A stretch of DNA of 64,000 nucleotides, from NCBI RefSeq assembly GCF_003675855.1, contig NZ_RCIH01000008.1:62001-126000 (forward strand), in the 5' to 3' direction. Both the position numbers and the translations under genes were made by a program. Each line of letters begins with the position of its first letter. Position 1 is the stretch's first letter. Below, piece by piece: positions 43,765-52,202 of this stretch. This DNA comes from Halostella salina. Its GTDB lineage: Archaea; Halobacteriota; Halobacteria; Halobacteriales; Natronoarchaeaceae. Under the pieces are notes generated by a model that was not told where the DNA came from, did not search any database, and worked only from the letters and a program-made list of their open reading frames with translations.

Positions 43765-44416
43765 ACAGCAGGCTTCGCAAGGTGAGCCGGCAGTTCGTGG
43801 TACCGGGTCCGACAGGATACGCCGGTTCACAGGCCCTCCTGACTGTCGAAACCAGCGCGTCTGTCGTTCTGCTTTCGTGATGTATATTGGGGGTTTCGAA
43901 CATTACTAAAGAACGTCCCGCGAGAGCCCGGTTCGAGCGACCCAACCGCGAATGCGTTCGTAGAGCAGGTCTACTACGAACAGGCCGGCGTCTACCACGC
44001 GTATCGGCGACCCATCCGGCGAACATCGCCGACGACATGCAATGATTGCTCAACGACTGGTACGCCGGGCTAGACCAGCGAACACAGGAGTTCGAGACGG
44101 ACCCGACGAGCAGGGGAACACGACGCCGACTGTGGAGCGTTCGCCACGAACCGCTGCGCTCCGGGTCGGCCGCCGTGCTTCGACCGCTGGGCACGAACAC
44201 GCCGTCCCGGACGGATCAATATTGTAGTAAAACAGAAATACATTCTCCACGTCCTTCGGCTGCCGTGTTGCCGGCTCTCCTCGTCTGGTCGCTGCTGACG
44301 CCTCCCTTCGTCGACTTCGGATCGGGCGGCTGCCCGTCGACCGACGGGTGTGGTCTGTCAGAAGATCCCATACTATTAATCCCCGCTCGGCGAACAGCCG
44401 GGTACGGAACTCACAC
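43765..44416. other. Long gene-poor stretch with degraded coding-like segments
   Basis: 652 nt. No intact gene is seen. Around 43925-44010 one frame reads ANAFVEQVYYEQAGVYHAYRR, and around 44045-44110 another reads LNDWYAGLDQRTQEFETDP. Both look like real protein fragments, but they are in different frames and interrupted by stops, so this may be a decayed gene or transposase. An AT-rich segment (44217-44245) and the TATA box of the first nucleoside hydrolase (ACTATTAAT, 44372-44380) close the region. Confidence 0.4.
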
Positions 44417-45343
44417 ATGACGACAGATGTCATTCTCGACTGCGATCCGGGACACGACGACGCGATAGCGGCGCTGCTCGCGCTGACTGCCCCCGACCTC
44501 TCCGTCCGCGCGGTCACGACGGTGGCGGGCAATCAGACGCTGGCGAAGACCACGGAGAACGCGCGGCAGGTGCTCACGCTCGCCGACCGGACCGACGTGC
44601 CCGTTGCCAGCGGGATGGACGAGCCGATGGTCCGCGACCTGATGGTCGCGGAGGACGTGCACGGCGAGTCGGGCCTCGACGGTCCCGACCTCCCCGACCC
44701 GGCCGTCGACACGCTCGACGAGCACGCGGTCGACTGCATCGCCCGCACGGCGCGGGAGGCCGGCGGCGTGACGCTCGTGCCGACGGGACCGCTCACCAAC
44801 GTCGGCATGCTGCTCAAGCGGTATCCCGACATCGACCGATACGTCGACGAGATCGTGTTGATGGGGGGTGCGGTCGGGATGGGGAACTACACGCCGGCCG
44901 CGGAGTTCAACATCCTCGTCGACCCGGAGGCGGCCGACATCGTCTTCCGGTCGGACGTGCCGGTCACGATGGTCGGTCTTGACGTGACCCGCGCGGCCCG
45001 GGTCCGCACTGACGAGTTCGAGCGGTTCCGGGACCTCGGGACGGACGTCGGCGTGACCGTCGCGGAGTGGCTCGACTACTTCCTCCGCTTCCACGAGGAC
45101 CGCTTCGGCTGGGACGGGGTCCCGCTTCACGACGCCTGCGCGGTGGCCGAACTGATCGACGACGACATCGTCGAGACCGAGGCGATGCACGTCGCCGTCG
45201 AAACCGCCGGCGACCACACCGCCGGTCGGACCGTCTGCGACCAGTGGGACGTGCTCGACACGGAGCCGAACGCGAGCGTCGGCGTCGACATCGACCGCGA
45301 AGCGTTCGTCGACCTTGTCGTCGACGCGGTCGCGAAGTACTGA
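44417..45343 (+). CDS. Nucleoside hydrolase (IunH family), copy 1
   Basis: A 308-residue inosine-uridine nucleoside hydrolase fold. The Ca2+/ribose site is DCDPGHDDA (residues 8-16), followed by VTTVAGNQTLAKTTENA, VPTGPLTN, MGGAV, AEFNILVDPEAA and PLHDACAVAEL (late Asp and catalytic-side His). It hydrolyses the N-glycosidic bond to free base and ribose in the cytosol; base preference is not readable. It is closest to copy 2 at 46334. The ATG at 44417 follows the TATA box by ~40 nt. This is the first gene of the nucleoside island. Confidence 0.93.
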   Translation: MTTDVILDCDPGHDDAIAALLALTAPDLSVRAVTTVAGNQTLAKTTENARQVLTLADRTDVPVASGMDEPMVRDLMVAEDVHGESGLDGPDLPDPAVDTLDEHAVDCIARTAREAGGVTLVPTGPLTNVGMLLKRYPDIDRYVDEIVLMGGAVGMGNYTPAAEFNILVDPEAADIVFRSDVPVTMVGLDVTRAARVRTDEFERFRDLGTDVGVTVAEWLDYFLRFHEDRFGWDGVPLHDACAVAELIDDDIVETEAMHVAVETAGDHTAGRTVCDQWDVLDTEPNASVGVDIDREAFVDLVVDAVAKY

Positions 45344-45431
45344 CCGGCCGTCGGGTCCGCCGTTCCGTCCCGGCTGGAGGCTCCGGAAAGGATGGCCTTA
45401 TTGGGTGCCGAACCGTGGTGACAGTAACCGA

Positions 45432-46337
45432 ATGCTTCAGCTCTCCGACGCCCTGCTAGGGACGATACTCGCGACCACGGCCTCCCTGATGTTCGCCTTC
45501 CAGTACCTGTTCGTCCGCCTCGGGACCCGGGAGGGGTCGGTGTCCGAGGTGATCTGGGTGTCGCTGTTGAGCAACGTCGTCATCCTCGTCCCGCCCGCGC
45601 TGGTCCTCTACGACGTTTCGATGTCCACGGAGGCCCTGCTCGCCTTCGCCGGCGCGGGGCTGTCGGGGTCGCTGTTCGCGCGGATCTGTATGTTCACCAG
45701 CATCGAGCGACTCGGGGCGAGCCGGACTTCGCCGATCGTGGCGTCGAACGCGCTGTTCGCGACGCTGCTGGCGGTGGTCGTGCTGGACGAGTCGCTGACC
45801 GCCGTGCATTTCCTCGGCGTGGTGCTGATAGTCGCCGGCGTCGCGGTGATCTCCTACGAGACCGCCGAGAGCCAGCGCGTCGAGGTGTCGCGGCGCGAAC
45901 TGGCGCTGCTGTTTTTCGTGCCGATCCTCGGCGCGGTGTTTCTCGGCATCGAACCGATCTTCATCTCCCTCGCGCTGGGGGCGGGCGGGTCGATCATCCC
46001 CGGCACGGCGGTCGTCGTCACGACCGCGTTCATCGGATTCACGGTGTACACCCGCGCGACGACGGGGTTGCCCTCGCCCTCGATCGTCCGACAGCCCTAC
46101 ATGAAGTGGTACATCGCGGCGGGGGTCGCGACCACCTTCGGTCTCCTTGCGGCCTTCACGGCGCTCCAGACGGCCCCCGTCGTCATCGCCGTCCCGCTCA
46201 TCCAGACCTCGCCGCTGCTGGTCATCGGGCTCTCGGCGCTGTTCCTCTCGTCGCGGCTGGAGCGCGTCACGCCCGCGGTGCTCGTCTCCACCGTGATCAT
46301 CATCCTCGGCGCGACCATCGTCTCCCTCTCCGGCTAA
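45432..46337 (+). CDS. DMT-superfamily (EamA) membrane carrier
   Basis: A 301-residue protein with ten predicted helices in two EamA repeats. The first repeat begins LGTILATTASLMFAFQYLFVRLG, and the second begins near LALLFFVPILGAVFLGIEPIFISLALG. The family exports or imports metabolites such as amino acids, sugars and nucleosides. Located between two nucleoside hydrolase genes, it may move a base, ribose or nucleoside. A TATA-like CTTATTG is ~32 nt upstream. Its 3' end overlaps the convergent hydrolase gene by 4 bp. Confidence 0.88.
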   Translation: MLQLSDALLGTILATTASLMFAFQYLFVRLGTREGSVSEVIWVSLLSNVVILVPPALVLYDVSMSTEALLAFAGAGLSGSLFARICMFTSIERLGASRTSPIVASNALFATLLAVVVLDESLTAVHFLGVVLIVAGVAVISYETAESQRVEVSRRELALLFFVPILGAVFLGIEPIFISLALGAGGSIIPGTAVVVTTAFIGFTVYTRATTGLPSPSIVRQPYMKWYIAAGVATTFGLLAAFTALQTAPVVIAVPLIQTSPLLVIGLSALFLSSRLERVTPAVLVSTVIIILGATIVSLSG

Positions 46338-47269
46338 GCGGAGTACGCCTCCAGCGTCCCGCACAGCAGGTCGACGAACCCGCCCCTGTCGACGCCCAGG
46401 GCGACGTGGGCGTTCGGCTCCGCGTCGCGGACGCCGTACCGGTCACAGACGGTCCGCCCGAGGGTGTGGTCCCCGGAGGTCTCGACGGCGACGTGCAGGT
46501 GCTCCGTCTCGACGAGGCCCGGGTCGATGACCGCCCCGACCGCCAGCGCGTCGTGGACCGGGACGCTCTCCCGGCCGTACTGCTCCTCGTGCCACCCGAT
46601 GAAGTAGTCGAGCCACGCGGCAACGGTGGGACCGACCGGGTCGCCGAACCCGCGGATGCGCTCGATGTCGGCGCGGCCGAGCCGCGACTCCCGGGTCACG
46701 TCCAGGCCGACCATCGTGACCGGCACGTCCGCGTCGAACACGACCGCGGCGGCCTCCGGGTCGACGAGGATGTTGTACTCCGCGGCCGGCGTGTAGTTCC
46801 CCGTCCCGGCCGCGCCCCCCATCAACACGATCCCGTCGATGCCGTCCTCGACCGCGGGGTACTGGCGGAGCGCCGTGGCGACGTTAGTGAGGGGGCCCGT
46901 CGGTACGAGCGTCACCGACCCCTCCCTCGCGGCGTCGCGGATGACGTCGACGGCGTGGTCATCGACCGCGTCGCGGTCGGGCTCCGGCAGGTCCGGGCCG
47001 TCGAGCGCCGACTCGCCGTGCACCTCCGGGGTGGCGATCACGTCGTCCGAGCGGACCAGCGGCTCGGCCATCCCGGCGGCCACCGGCACGTCCGCCCGGT
47101 CGGCCAGCGCCAGCACGCGCCGGGCGTTCCGCGTCGTCTTCGGGAGCGTCCCGTTGCCCGCCACAGTCGTGACTGCGTCCACCTCGACCGCCTCGTGGCC
47201 CAGCGCCAGCAGCAGCGCGATCGCGTCGTCGTGGCCCGGGTCCACGTCCAGGACGACGTTCGTTGCCAT
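46334..47269 (-). CDS. Nucleoside hydrolase (IunH family), copy 2
   Basis: A 311-residue protein with all family residues: DVDPGHDDA at the N-terminus, VTTVAGNGTLPKTTRNA, VPTGPLTN, MGGAAGTGNYTPAAEYNILVDPEAA and PVHDALAVGAVID. It is plainly a paralogue of copy 1: GNYTPAAE-NILVDPEAA and PVTMVGLDVTR are shared. A tandem role with different base preference is likely. It is divergent from the SDR gene at 47355, with 85 nt between. Confidence 0.93.
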   Translation of the reverse strand: MATNVVLDVDPGHDDAIALLLALGHEAVEVDAVTTVAGNGTLPKTTRNARRVLALADRADVPVAAGMAEPLVRSDDVIATPEVHGESALDGPDLPEPDRDAVDDHAVDVIRDAAREGSVTLVPTGPLTNVATALRQYPAVEDGIDGIVLMGGAAGTGNYTPAAEYNILVDPEAAAVVFDADVPVTMVGLDVTRESRLGRADIERIRGFGDPVGPTVAAWLDYFIGWHEEQYGRESVPVHDALAVGAVIDPGLVETEHLHVAVETSGDHTLGRTVCDRYGVRDAEPNAHVALGVDRGGFVDLLCGTLEAYSA

Positions 47270-47354
47270 ACGCCACCGAGACGCGCGAGCCACATTGCTC
47301 TGTGGGTCGGCGACGGCCGAACCCCTTTGTACCCCCTCCGAGAACCCGATCGGC

Positions 47355-48260
47355 ATGCGCAACGTCGTCGTCACCGGCGGGCTCGGCACTGCGGGAACGT
47401 GGGTCGTCGACCACCTGAACCGGGCCGGCTGGAACGTCACCTGTATCGACCTCGGGACCCCGGCGGGCGCGGGGCCGGGCGGCACCGTCGTCGACGGCGT
47501 CGAGTTCCGGAAGGGGGACCTGACCGACCACGGGCAGGCGTGGGAGCTGGTCGCCGAGAGCGACCCCGACGCGGTCGTCCACATGGCCGCCGTCCCGATG
47601 GCGGGGATCGTGTCGGAGAGCCGGACCTTCGAGACGAACGTGACGAGCACGTACAACGTGCTGACTGCGGCGGGCCGGGTGGGTGCGGACGTGGTCTGGA
47701 CCTCCAGCGACGCCGTCTACGGGTCGGTGTTCGCGGACCCGCCGTGGCTCCCCGACTACCTCCCGGTCGACGAGGGCCACCCGTGCCGGCCGACGGACCC
47801 GTACGGCACGTCGAAGCAGGTCGGCGAGAACGTCGCCGCGATGACGGCGCGAAAGCACGGCGTCGACGTGGCGTCGCTCCGCCCGCCGCTCATCGAGGTC
47901 CCCGGCGAGTACCGGAGCGCCGAGCGACGGGCCGCGTTCGACCCCGAGACGGCCGAGCGGGACGGCGAGTACTGGTCCTACGTCGACGTCCGTGACGTCG
48001 CCCGCGCCGTCGAGGCCGCGCTCACGACCGACCTCGGGGGGCACGAGGCGTTCCTCGTCGCGGCCGCGGACAACTGCCTCGACCGCCCGACTGCGTCGGC
48101 TATCGAATCGGTTTACGGCGACCTCCCGGACGACTGCGAAATCGAGGGCGACGAGTCCGCGTTCTCGTCGGCGAAGGCGCGGTCGGTCCTCGGCTGGGAG
48201 CCAAGACATGGGTGGCGCTCCGCCGAGGACGAGTCGGTTGCGCCGCCCTCGTTCGACTGA
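47355..48260 (+). CDS. NAD-dependent epimerase/dehydratase (extended SDR)
   Basis: A 301-residue Rossmann-fold protein with GGLGTAGTWVVDHL (NAD-binding GxxGxxG), IDLG after beta 2 (an Asp that favours NAD over NADP), HMAAVP, and the catalytic YGTSK (YxxxK). It is of the GalE/uronate dehydrogenase kind. Unlike nucleotide-sugar epimerases it is short, and its small C-terminal domain suggests a monosaccharide or sugar acid substrate. In this setting oxidation of free ribose or a pentose is an attractive but unproven role. The TATA-like TTTGTACCC is ~27 nt before the ATG. Confidence 0.87.
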   Translation: MRNVVVTGGLGTAGTWVVDHLNRAGWNVTCIDLGTPAGAGPGGTVVDGVEFRKGDLTDHGQAWELVAESDPDAVVHMAAVPMAGIVSESRTFETNVTSTYNVLTAAGRVGADVVWTSSDAVYGSVFADPPWLPDYLPVDEGHPCRPTDPYGTSKQVGENVAAMTARKHGVDVASLRPPLIEVPGEYRSAERRAAFDPETAERDGEYWSYVDVRDVARAVEAALTTDLGGHEAFLVAAADNCLDRPTASAIESVYGDLPDDCEIEGDESAFSSAKARSVLGWEPRHGWRSAEDESVAPPSFD

Positions 48261-48296
48261 ACCAACCGCACAGCGAAAAGGGGGTGGAATCCGGCG

Positions 48297-49349
48297 CTAC
48301 TCGTCGCCGCTCTCGTAGTTCTCGCCGGCGCGTTCGGGGATCCGCGTGTAGCCGAACAGCACCAGCACGACGATGACGGCCGCGTAGGGGATCGCCCCGA
48401 ACAGTTCCGGGGCGATGTCGAGCCCGATCTGCTGCATGCGGACCTGGTACGCGTCGAGCCCGGCGAACAGCGCCGCCGCGCCGAACGTTGCGAGCGGGTT
48501 GTAGTTGCCCATCAGGTACGCGACGATGCCGATGAACCCGTCGCCGCTGACGATGGTCTGCCCCTGGCCGATGAACTGGCCGACCGTCGAGAGGGTCAGC
48601 GCCGACCCGCCGATCCCGGAGAGCGCGCCGGAGATCATGATGCTGATGTACCGGACGCGGTTCACGTTGACGCCGGCGGTGTCCAGCGCCTCCGGGTGTT
48701 CGCCGCTCGCGCGGACCCACATCCCGAAGGAGGTGAACTTCAGTACGTACCACGCGACGGGCACGATGACCAGCATCAGGTACGTGGTCGGGTAGTTGGT
48801 GAACAGGATCCGGCCGAGCACCGGGATCTCCGAGAGGACCGGGATCGGCACCTCGCTGAACGTCGCCACGGTCGGGCTGTTGATCTGCCCCCAGTACACG
48901 CGGCTGAAGAACGGTGCCAGGCCGAGGAACACGAACCAGACGGCCAGCCCCGCGATGATCTGGTCGGCCTTGTAGCGGATGCAGATGACGCCGAACAGGA
49001 GCGCCCCGAGCGTGCTGACGACGACTGCTGCCAGCATTCCGAGCCACACCGCACTACCGGCACCGACGGCGTCCACGCTGATGCCAGTGACCAGCACGCT
49101 CGTGAACGCGCCGGCGATCAGCAGCCCCTCGATGCCGATGTTGATTACGCCGCTTTTTTCCGCATAGAGGCCACCGACGCCGGCGAGGGTGATCGGCACG
49201 GACAGCGTCAGCGCCGTGTTGAAGAAGCCGACGCCGAGGATCCCGATCAGTTCGCTCCGGTACGGCGTGGCCAGCAGCCCGCCGACGAGGAGCACCGCGA
49301 TGGCTAGCAGACCGATACGCCGCCGGGTCAGTCGTTCGCTCTCAATCAT
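48297..49349 (-). CDS. BMP-type nucleoside ABC importer, permease 2
   Basis: A 350-residue BPD_transp_2 permease with about nine helices. Typical segments: ITLAGVGGLYAEKSGVINIGIEGLLIAGAF, which is diagnostic for the second permease of BmpA/Nup-type importers (NupQ-like), and SFGMWVRASGEHPEALDTAGVNVNRVRY, the coupling loop. It overlaps permease 1 by 8 bp. With its partner it forms the membrane channel for nucleosides. Confidence 0.93.
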   Translation of the reverse strand: MIESERLTRRRIGLLAIAVLLVGGLLATPYRSELIGILGVGFFNTALTLSVPITLAGVGGLYAEKSGVINIGIEGLLIAGAFTSVLVTGISVDAVGAGSAVWLGMLAAVVVSTLGALLFGVICIRYKADQIIAGLAVWFVFLGLAPFFSRVYWGQINSPTVATFSEVPIPVLSEIPVLGRILFTNYPTTYLMLVIVPVAWYVLKFTSFGMWVRASGEHPEALDTAGVNVNRVRYISIMISGALSGIGGSALTLSTVGQFIGQGQTIVSGDGFIGIVAYLMGNYNPLATFGAAALFAGLDAYQVRMQQIGLDIAPELFGAIPYAAVIVVLVLFGYTRIPERAGENYESGDE

Positions 49350-50550
49350 CGTTAGCCTCCGTTCCCGCAGGGGCCGTAGACGAGGAGTCGCCCAGCCCCA
49401 GGTTGCGTCCGATCATGCGCATGAACTCGGGCATCGCCACGAACAGGATGATGATGCCGCGCAGCACGCCGGCCAGCTGGCGCGGCACACCGAGCGTCAG
49501 GTCCAGTGCGATCGCGCCGCTCTTGATGACGCCGAACAGCGCGGCCGCCGGGATGACGCCAAGCGGGTTGTTCGCCGCCAGCACGGAGACGGTGATACCG
49601 TCGAACCCGACCTGCGGAACGCTGGGCTGCCAGTAGCCCAGCACCATGAACACGAACACGCCGCCGGCGAGGCCGCCGAGCAGCCCCGACAGGGTGAACG
49701 TGCGGACGATGACGCGCTTCGCGTCGACGCCGCTGTACTCCGCGGCGGCGGGCTGTTCCCCGCTCAGACGGATGTTGTACCCGAGCGTCGAGTTCTTCAA
49801 CATGTAGTGTGCGCCGACGGCTATCAACAGCGTCGGGATGAAGATGAGCACGGAGAACGACGACGCCTCGGGGAAGAGGATGGCCGGCGGAACGGCGTGG
49901 TCGGGGATCAGCGCCGTCTGGACGGCGGCTCCCTCACGCAGGAACGACCGGACCGCCGTGAACGCCACCGCGCCCGCGATGAAGTTCAGCATGATCGTCG
50001 TGATGACCTCGTTGGCGTCGTAGTACGCCAGGAGAACGCCGGGGAGCGCGCCGTACAGCGCGCCGGCCAGCCCCGCGACCAGCATGCCGAAGGCGAACAG
50101 CACGAGACCGCCGATGGCGTTCGCCGGCACCAGACTCGCGGTGTACTGCACCGCGGCCGCACCCGCGAGGCCGCCGAAGATGAACTGCCCCTGCGTCCCG
50201 ATGTTGAAGATGCCAGCCTGGAACGTCACTGCGACCGCGACGCCCGCAAGGATCAGCAGCGTCGTCTCGCGGAGCGTCAGGCCGAGACTGTACGGCGAGC
50301 CGATCGCGCCGTTCAGCATCACGCGGTACACCTCGATGGGGTTGTAGCAGAACTGCGTGCCGCCGAGCGTGAGGAACGGCGACTCGCAGGTCGCCACCGC
50401 GCCGGAGAGGAGCAACAGCACCGCGCCGACGGCCAGCGCCAGCGCGAGCGAGGCGAAGCTGATGAGGATCCGTTCTCTGGTCGACGCGTCGACCATCCGG
50501 CCCAGGATCCGCTCCAGCCTGTCGGGCAGGTTCGGTCCCGACCCGCTCAT
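49342..50550 (-). CDS. BMP-type nucleoside ABC importer, permease 1
   Basis: A 402-residue permease of the NupP type with ten or so helices and a longer N-terminus. Signature stretches: LTLRETTLLILAGVAVAVTFQAGIFNIGTQGQFIFGGLAGA and NSTLGYNIRLSGEQPAAAEYSGVDAKRVIV (coupling loop). It has a large extracellular loop around residues 65-90. It overlaps the ATPase gene by 4 bp and permease 2 by 8 bp, so the three are translated as a unit. Confidence 0.93.
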   Translation of the reverse strand: MSGSGPNLPDRLERILGRMVDASTRERILISFASLALALAVGAVLLLLSGAVATCESPFLTLGGTQFCYNPIEVYRVMLNGAIGSPYSLGLTLRETTLLILAGVAVAVTFQAGIFNIGTQGQFIFGGLAGAAAVQYTASLVPANAIGGLVLFAFGMLVAGLAGALYGALPGVLLAYYDANEVITTIMLNFIAGAVAFTAVRSFLREGAAVQTALIPDHAVPPAILFPEASSFSVLIFIPTLLIAVGAHYMLKNSTLGYNIRLSGEQPAAAEYSGVDAKRVIVRTFTLSGLLGGLAGGVFVFMVLGYWQPSVPQVGFDGITVSVLAANNPLGVIPAAALFGVIKSGAIALDLTLGVPRQLAGVLRGIIILFVAMPEFMRMIGRNLGLGDSSSTAPAGTEANDD

Positions 50551-52112
50551 TCGTTCTCACCGTCGATTCCAGCCGTCTGCGAGGCGTTCGGATCGGCTTC
50601 GGGGGCCTCGTCGTCCGCCAGTTCCTGTCCGGCCATGAGCAGTCCGAGCTCGCGCTCGGTCACGGTTTCGGGGTCGACCGTGTCGATGATCTCGCCCTCG
50701 TACATCACCGCGATCCGGTCGGAGAGCTGCTGGAGCTCGTCGAGCTTCGAGGAGATGAGCAGCACGCCCCGGTCCTGCCGCCTGACGGAGAGCAGCTGCT
50801 CGTGGATGAACTCGATGCTCCCGACGTCGAGCCCCCGCGTGGGGTTGCTGGCGATGACGAGCTTCGGGTCGCGCTCGAGTTCGCGCCCGACGAGCAGTTT
50901 CTGCTGGTTCCCGCCGGAGAGGGACTTCACGGCGGTCCCGATGCCGGAGGTCCGGACGTCGTACTCCTCGACGATGTCCTCGGCGAGGTCGTCGTCCCGC
51001 ATCCGGCGGCCGAGCGGGAACGTGTGCTGCTCGCCCAGAATGACGTTCTCGCCGTGGTCGAACTCCATCACGAGTCCCTGTTCCTGCCGGTCCGGCGGGA
51101 TGTAGGAGAGCCCCTCGTCGTTCAGCTGGGTGCGGTCCCAGTCGGTTGCGTCCTCGCCGTCGAACGTGACCGACCCGCCGTCTATCTCGGTCAGCCCGGC
51201 GAGCGCGTCGGACAGCTCCGTCTGGCCGTTGCCGTCGACGCCGGCGATGCCGAGCGTCTCCCCCTCGCGGACCGTCAGCGAAACGTCCTCGACGGGCGTC
51301 GTGTCGTCGTGCTCGATCCGGAGGTCTGTCACGTCGAGGAGCTTCTCCCCTTTCGGATGGGGCTCGAGGTCCAGTTCGAGCAGCACCTCGTCGCCGACCA
51401 TCAGCTCCGCGAGCTTGTTGTTGGTCGCCTCCTCGACCGGGAGGGTCGTGACCTTCTTCCCGTCCCGGAGCACGGAGATGTCGTCCGCGACGGTCATCGC
51501 CTCGCCGAGCTTGTGCGTGATGAAGATGATCGTCTTCCCCTGTTCGATCAGTTCGTCGAACACGTCGAACAGGGACTCGATCTCGTCGGGCGTGAGCACG
51601 GCGGTCGGCTCGTCGAGGATGAGGATGTCCGCACCGCGGTACAGCGCCTTGAGGATCTCCACGCGCTGTCTCACCCCGACGCTCACGTCCTCGACGACGG
51701 CCTCCGGGTCGATGTCGAACCCGTACCGTTCGCTGAGCTCCGCCACTTCCTGTCTGGCGGTCTCCATGTCGACGCCGACGCCGAGGGAGTCCTTCGGTTC
51801 CGACCCGAGGACGATGTTCTCGGTGACCGTCATCGGGCCGACCAGCTTGAAGTGCTGGTGGATCATCCCGATGCCTTCGTCGATGGCGTCCTGCGGGGAG
51901 TCAAAGCTCTTCTCCTCGCCGTTGATCCGGATCGTCCCGCCGTCGGGCTGGTAGAGCCCGTACAGGACGTTCATCAGCGTGGATTTCCCCGCGCCGTTCT
52001 CCCCCAGGATGACGTGGATATCGCCCCCGTCGACGCTGAGACTGACGTCGTCGTTCGCGACGACTCCCGGGAAGGTCTTTCGTATGTTCGTAAGTTCAAC
52101 TGATTGGCTCAT
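50547..52112 (-). CDS. BMP-type nucleoside ABC importer, double ATPase
   Basis: A 521-residue protein with two ABC domains in tandem, as in NupO/RbsA/XylG. The first has GENGAGKST (Walker A), the signature VSVGVRQRVEILKAL and LILDEPTAVLT. The second has a degenerate Walker A (IAGVDGNGQTELSDAL), the signature LSGGNQQKLLVGRE and VIASNPTRGLD. The degenerate second site is normal for this family, so only one site should be catalytic. It energises import of nucleosides delivered by the BMP lipoprotein. Confidence 0.95.
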   Translation of the reverse strand: MSQSVELTNIRKTFPGVVANDDVSLSVDGGDIHVILGENGAGKSTLMNVLYGLYQPDGGTIRINGEEKSFDSPQDAIDEGIGMIHQHFKLVGPMTVTENIVLGSEPKDSLGVGVDMETARQEVAELSERYGFDIDPEAVVEDVSVGVRQRVEILKALYRGADILILDEPTAVLTPDEIESLFDVFDELIEQGKTIIFITHKLGEAMTVADDISVLRDGKKVTTLPVEEATNNKLAELMVGDEVLLELDLEPHPKGEKLLDVTDLRIEHDDTTPVEDVSLTVREGETLGIAGVDGNGQTELSDALAGLTEIDGGSVTFDGEDATDWDRTQLNDEGLSYIPPDRQEQGLVMEFDHGENVILGEQHTFPLGRRMRDDDLAEDIVEEYDVRTSGIGTAVKSLSGGNQQKLLVGRELERDPKLVIASNPTRGLDVGSIEFIHEQLLSVRRQDRGVLLISSKLDELQQLSDRIAVMYEGEIIDTVDPETVTERELGLLMAGQELADDEAPEADPNASQTAGIDGENE

Positions 52113-52157
52113 GTGTCCACGATTTGCTGCCGTATTTGATAAACGATGGTTAAATAC

Positions 52158-52171
52158 CCTCCGTTTCCGGA
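52158..52171 (-). promoter_or_regulatory. Small hairpin with GAAA tetraloop between the binding protein and ATPase genes
   Basis: In the minus-strand RNA, CTCCG-GAAA-CGGAG forms a 5-bp stem with a GNRA tetraloop in the 90-nt gap. It is followed by GGTATTTAACC and TTTATCAAATAC, either of which could be a second promoter. Such a hairpin in this place can protect the upstream message, so that more binding protein than ATPase is made. Confidence 0.5.
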
Positions 52172-52202
52172 GACCTCACCCACGGGGGGTCGAAGGTGTT
52201 CC

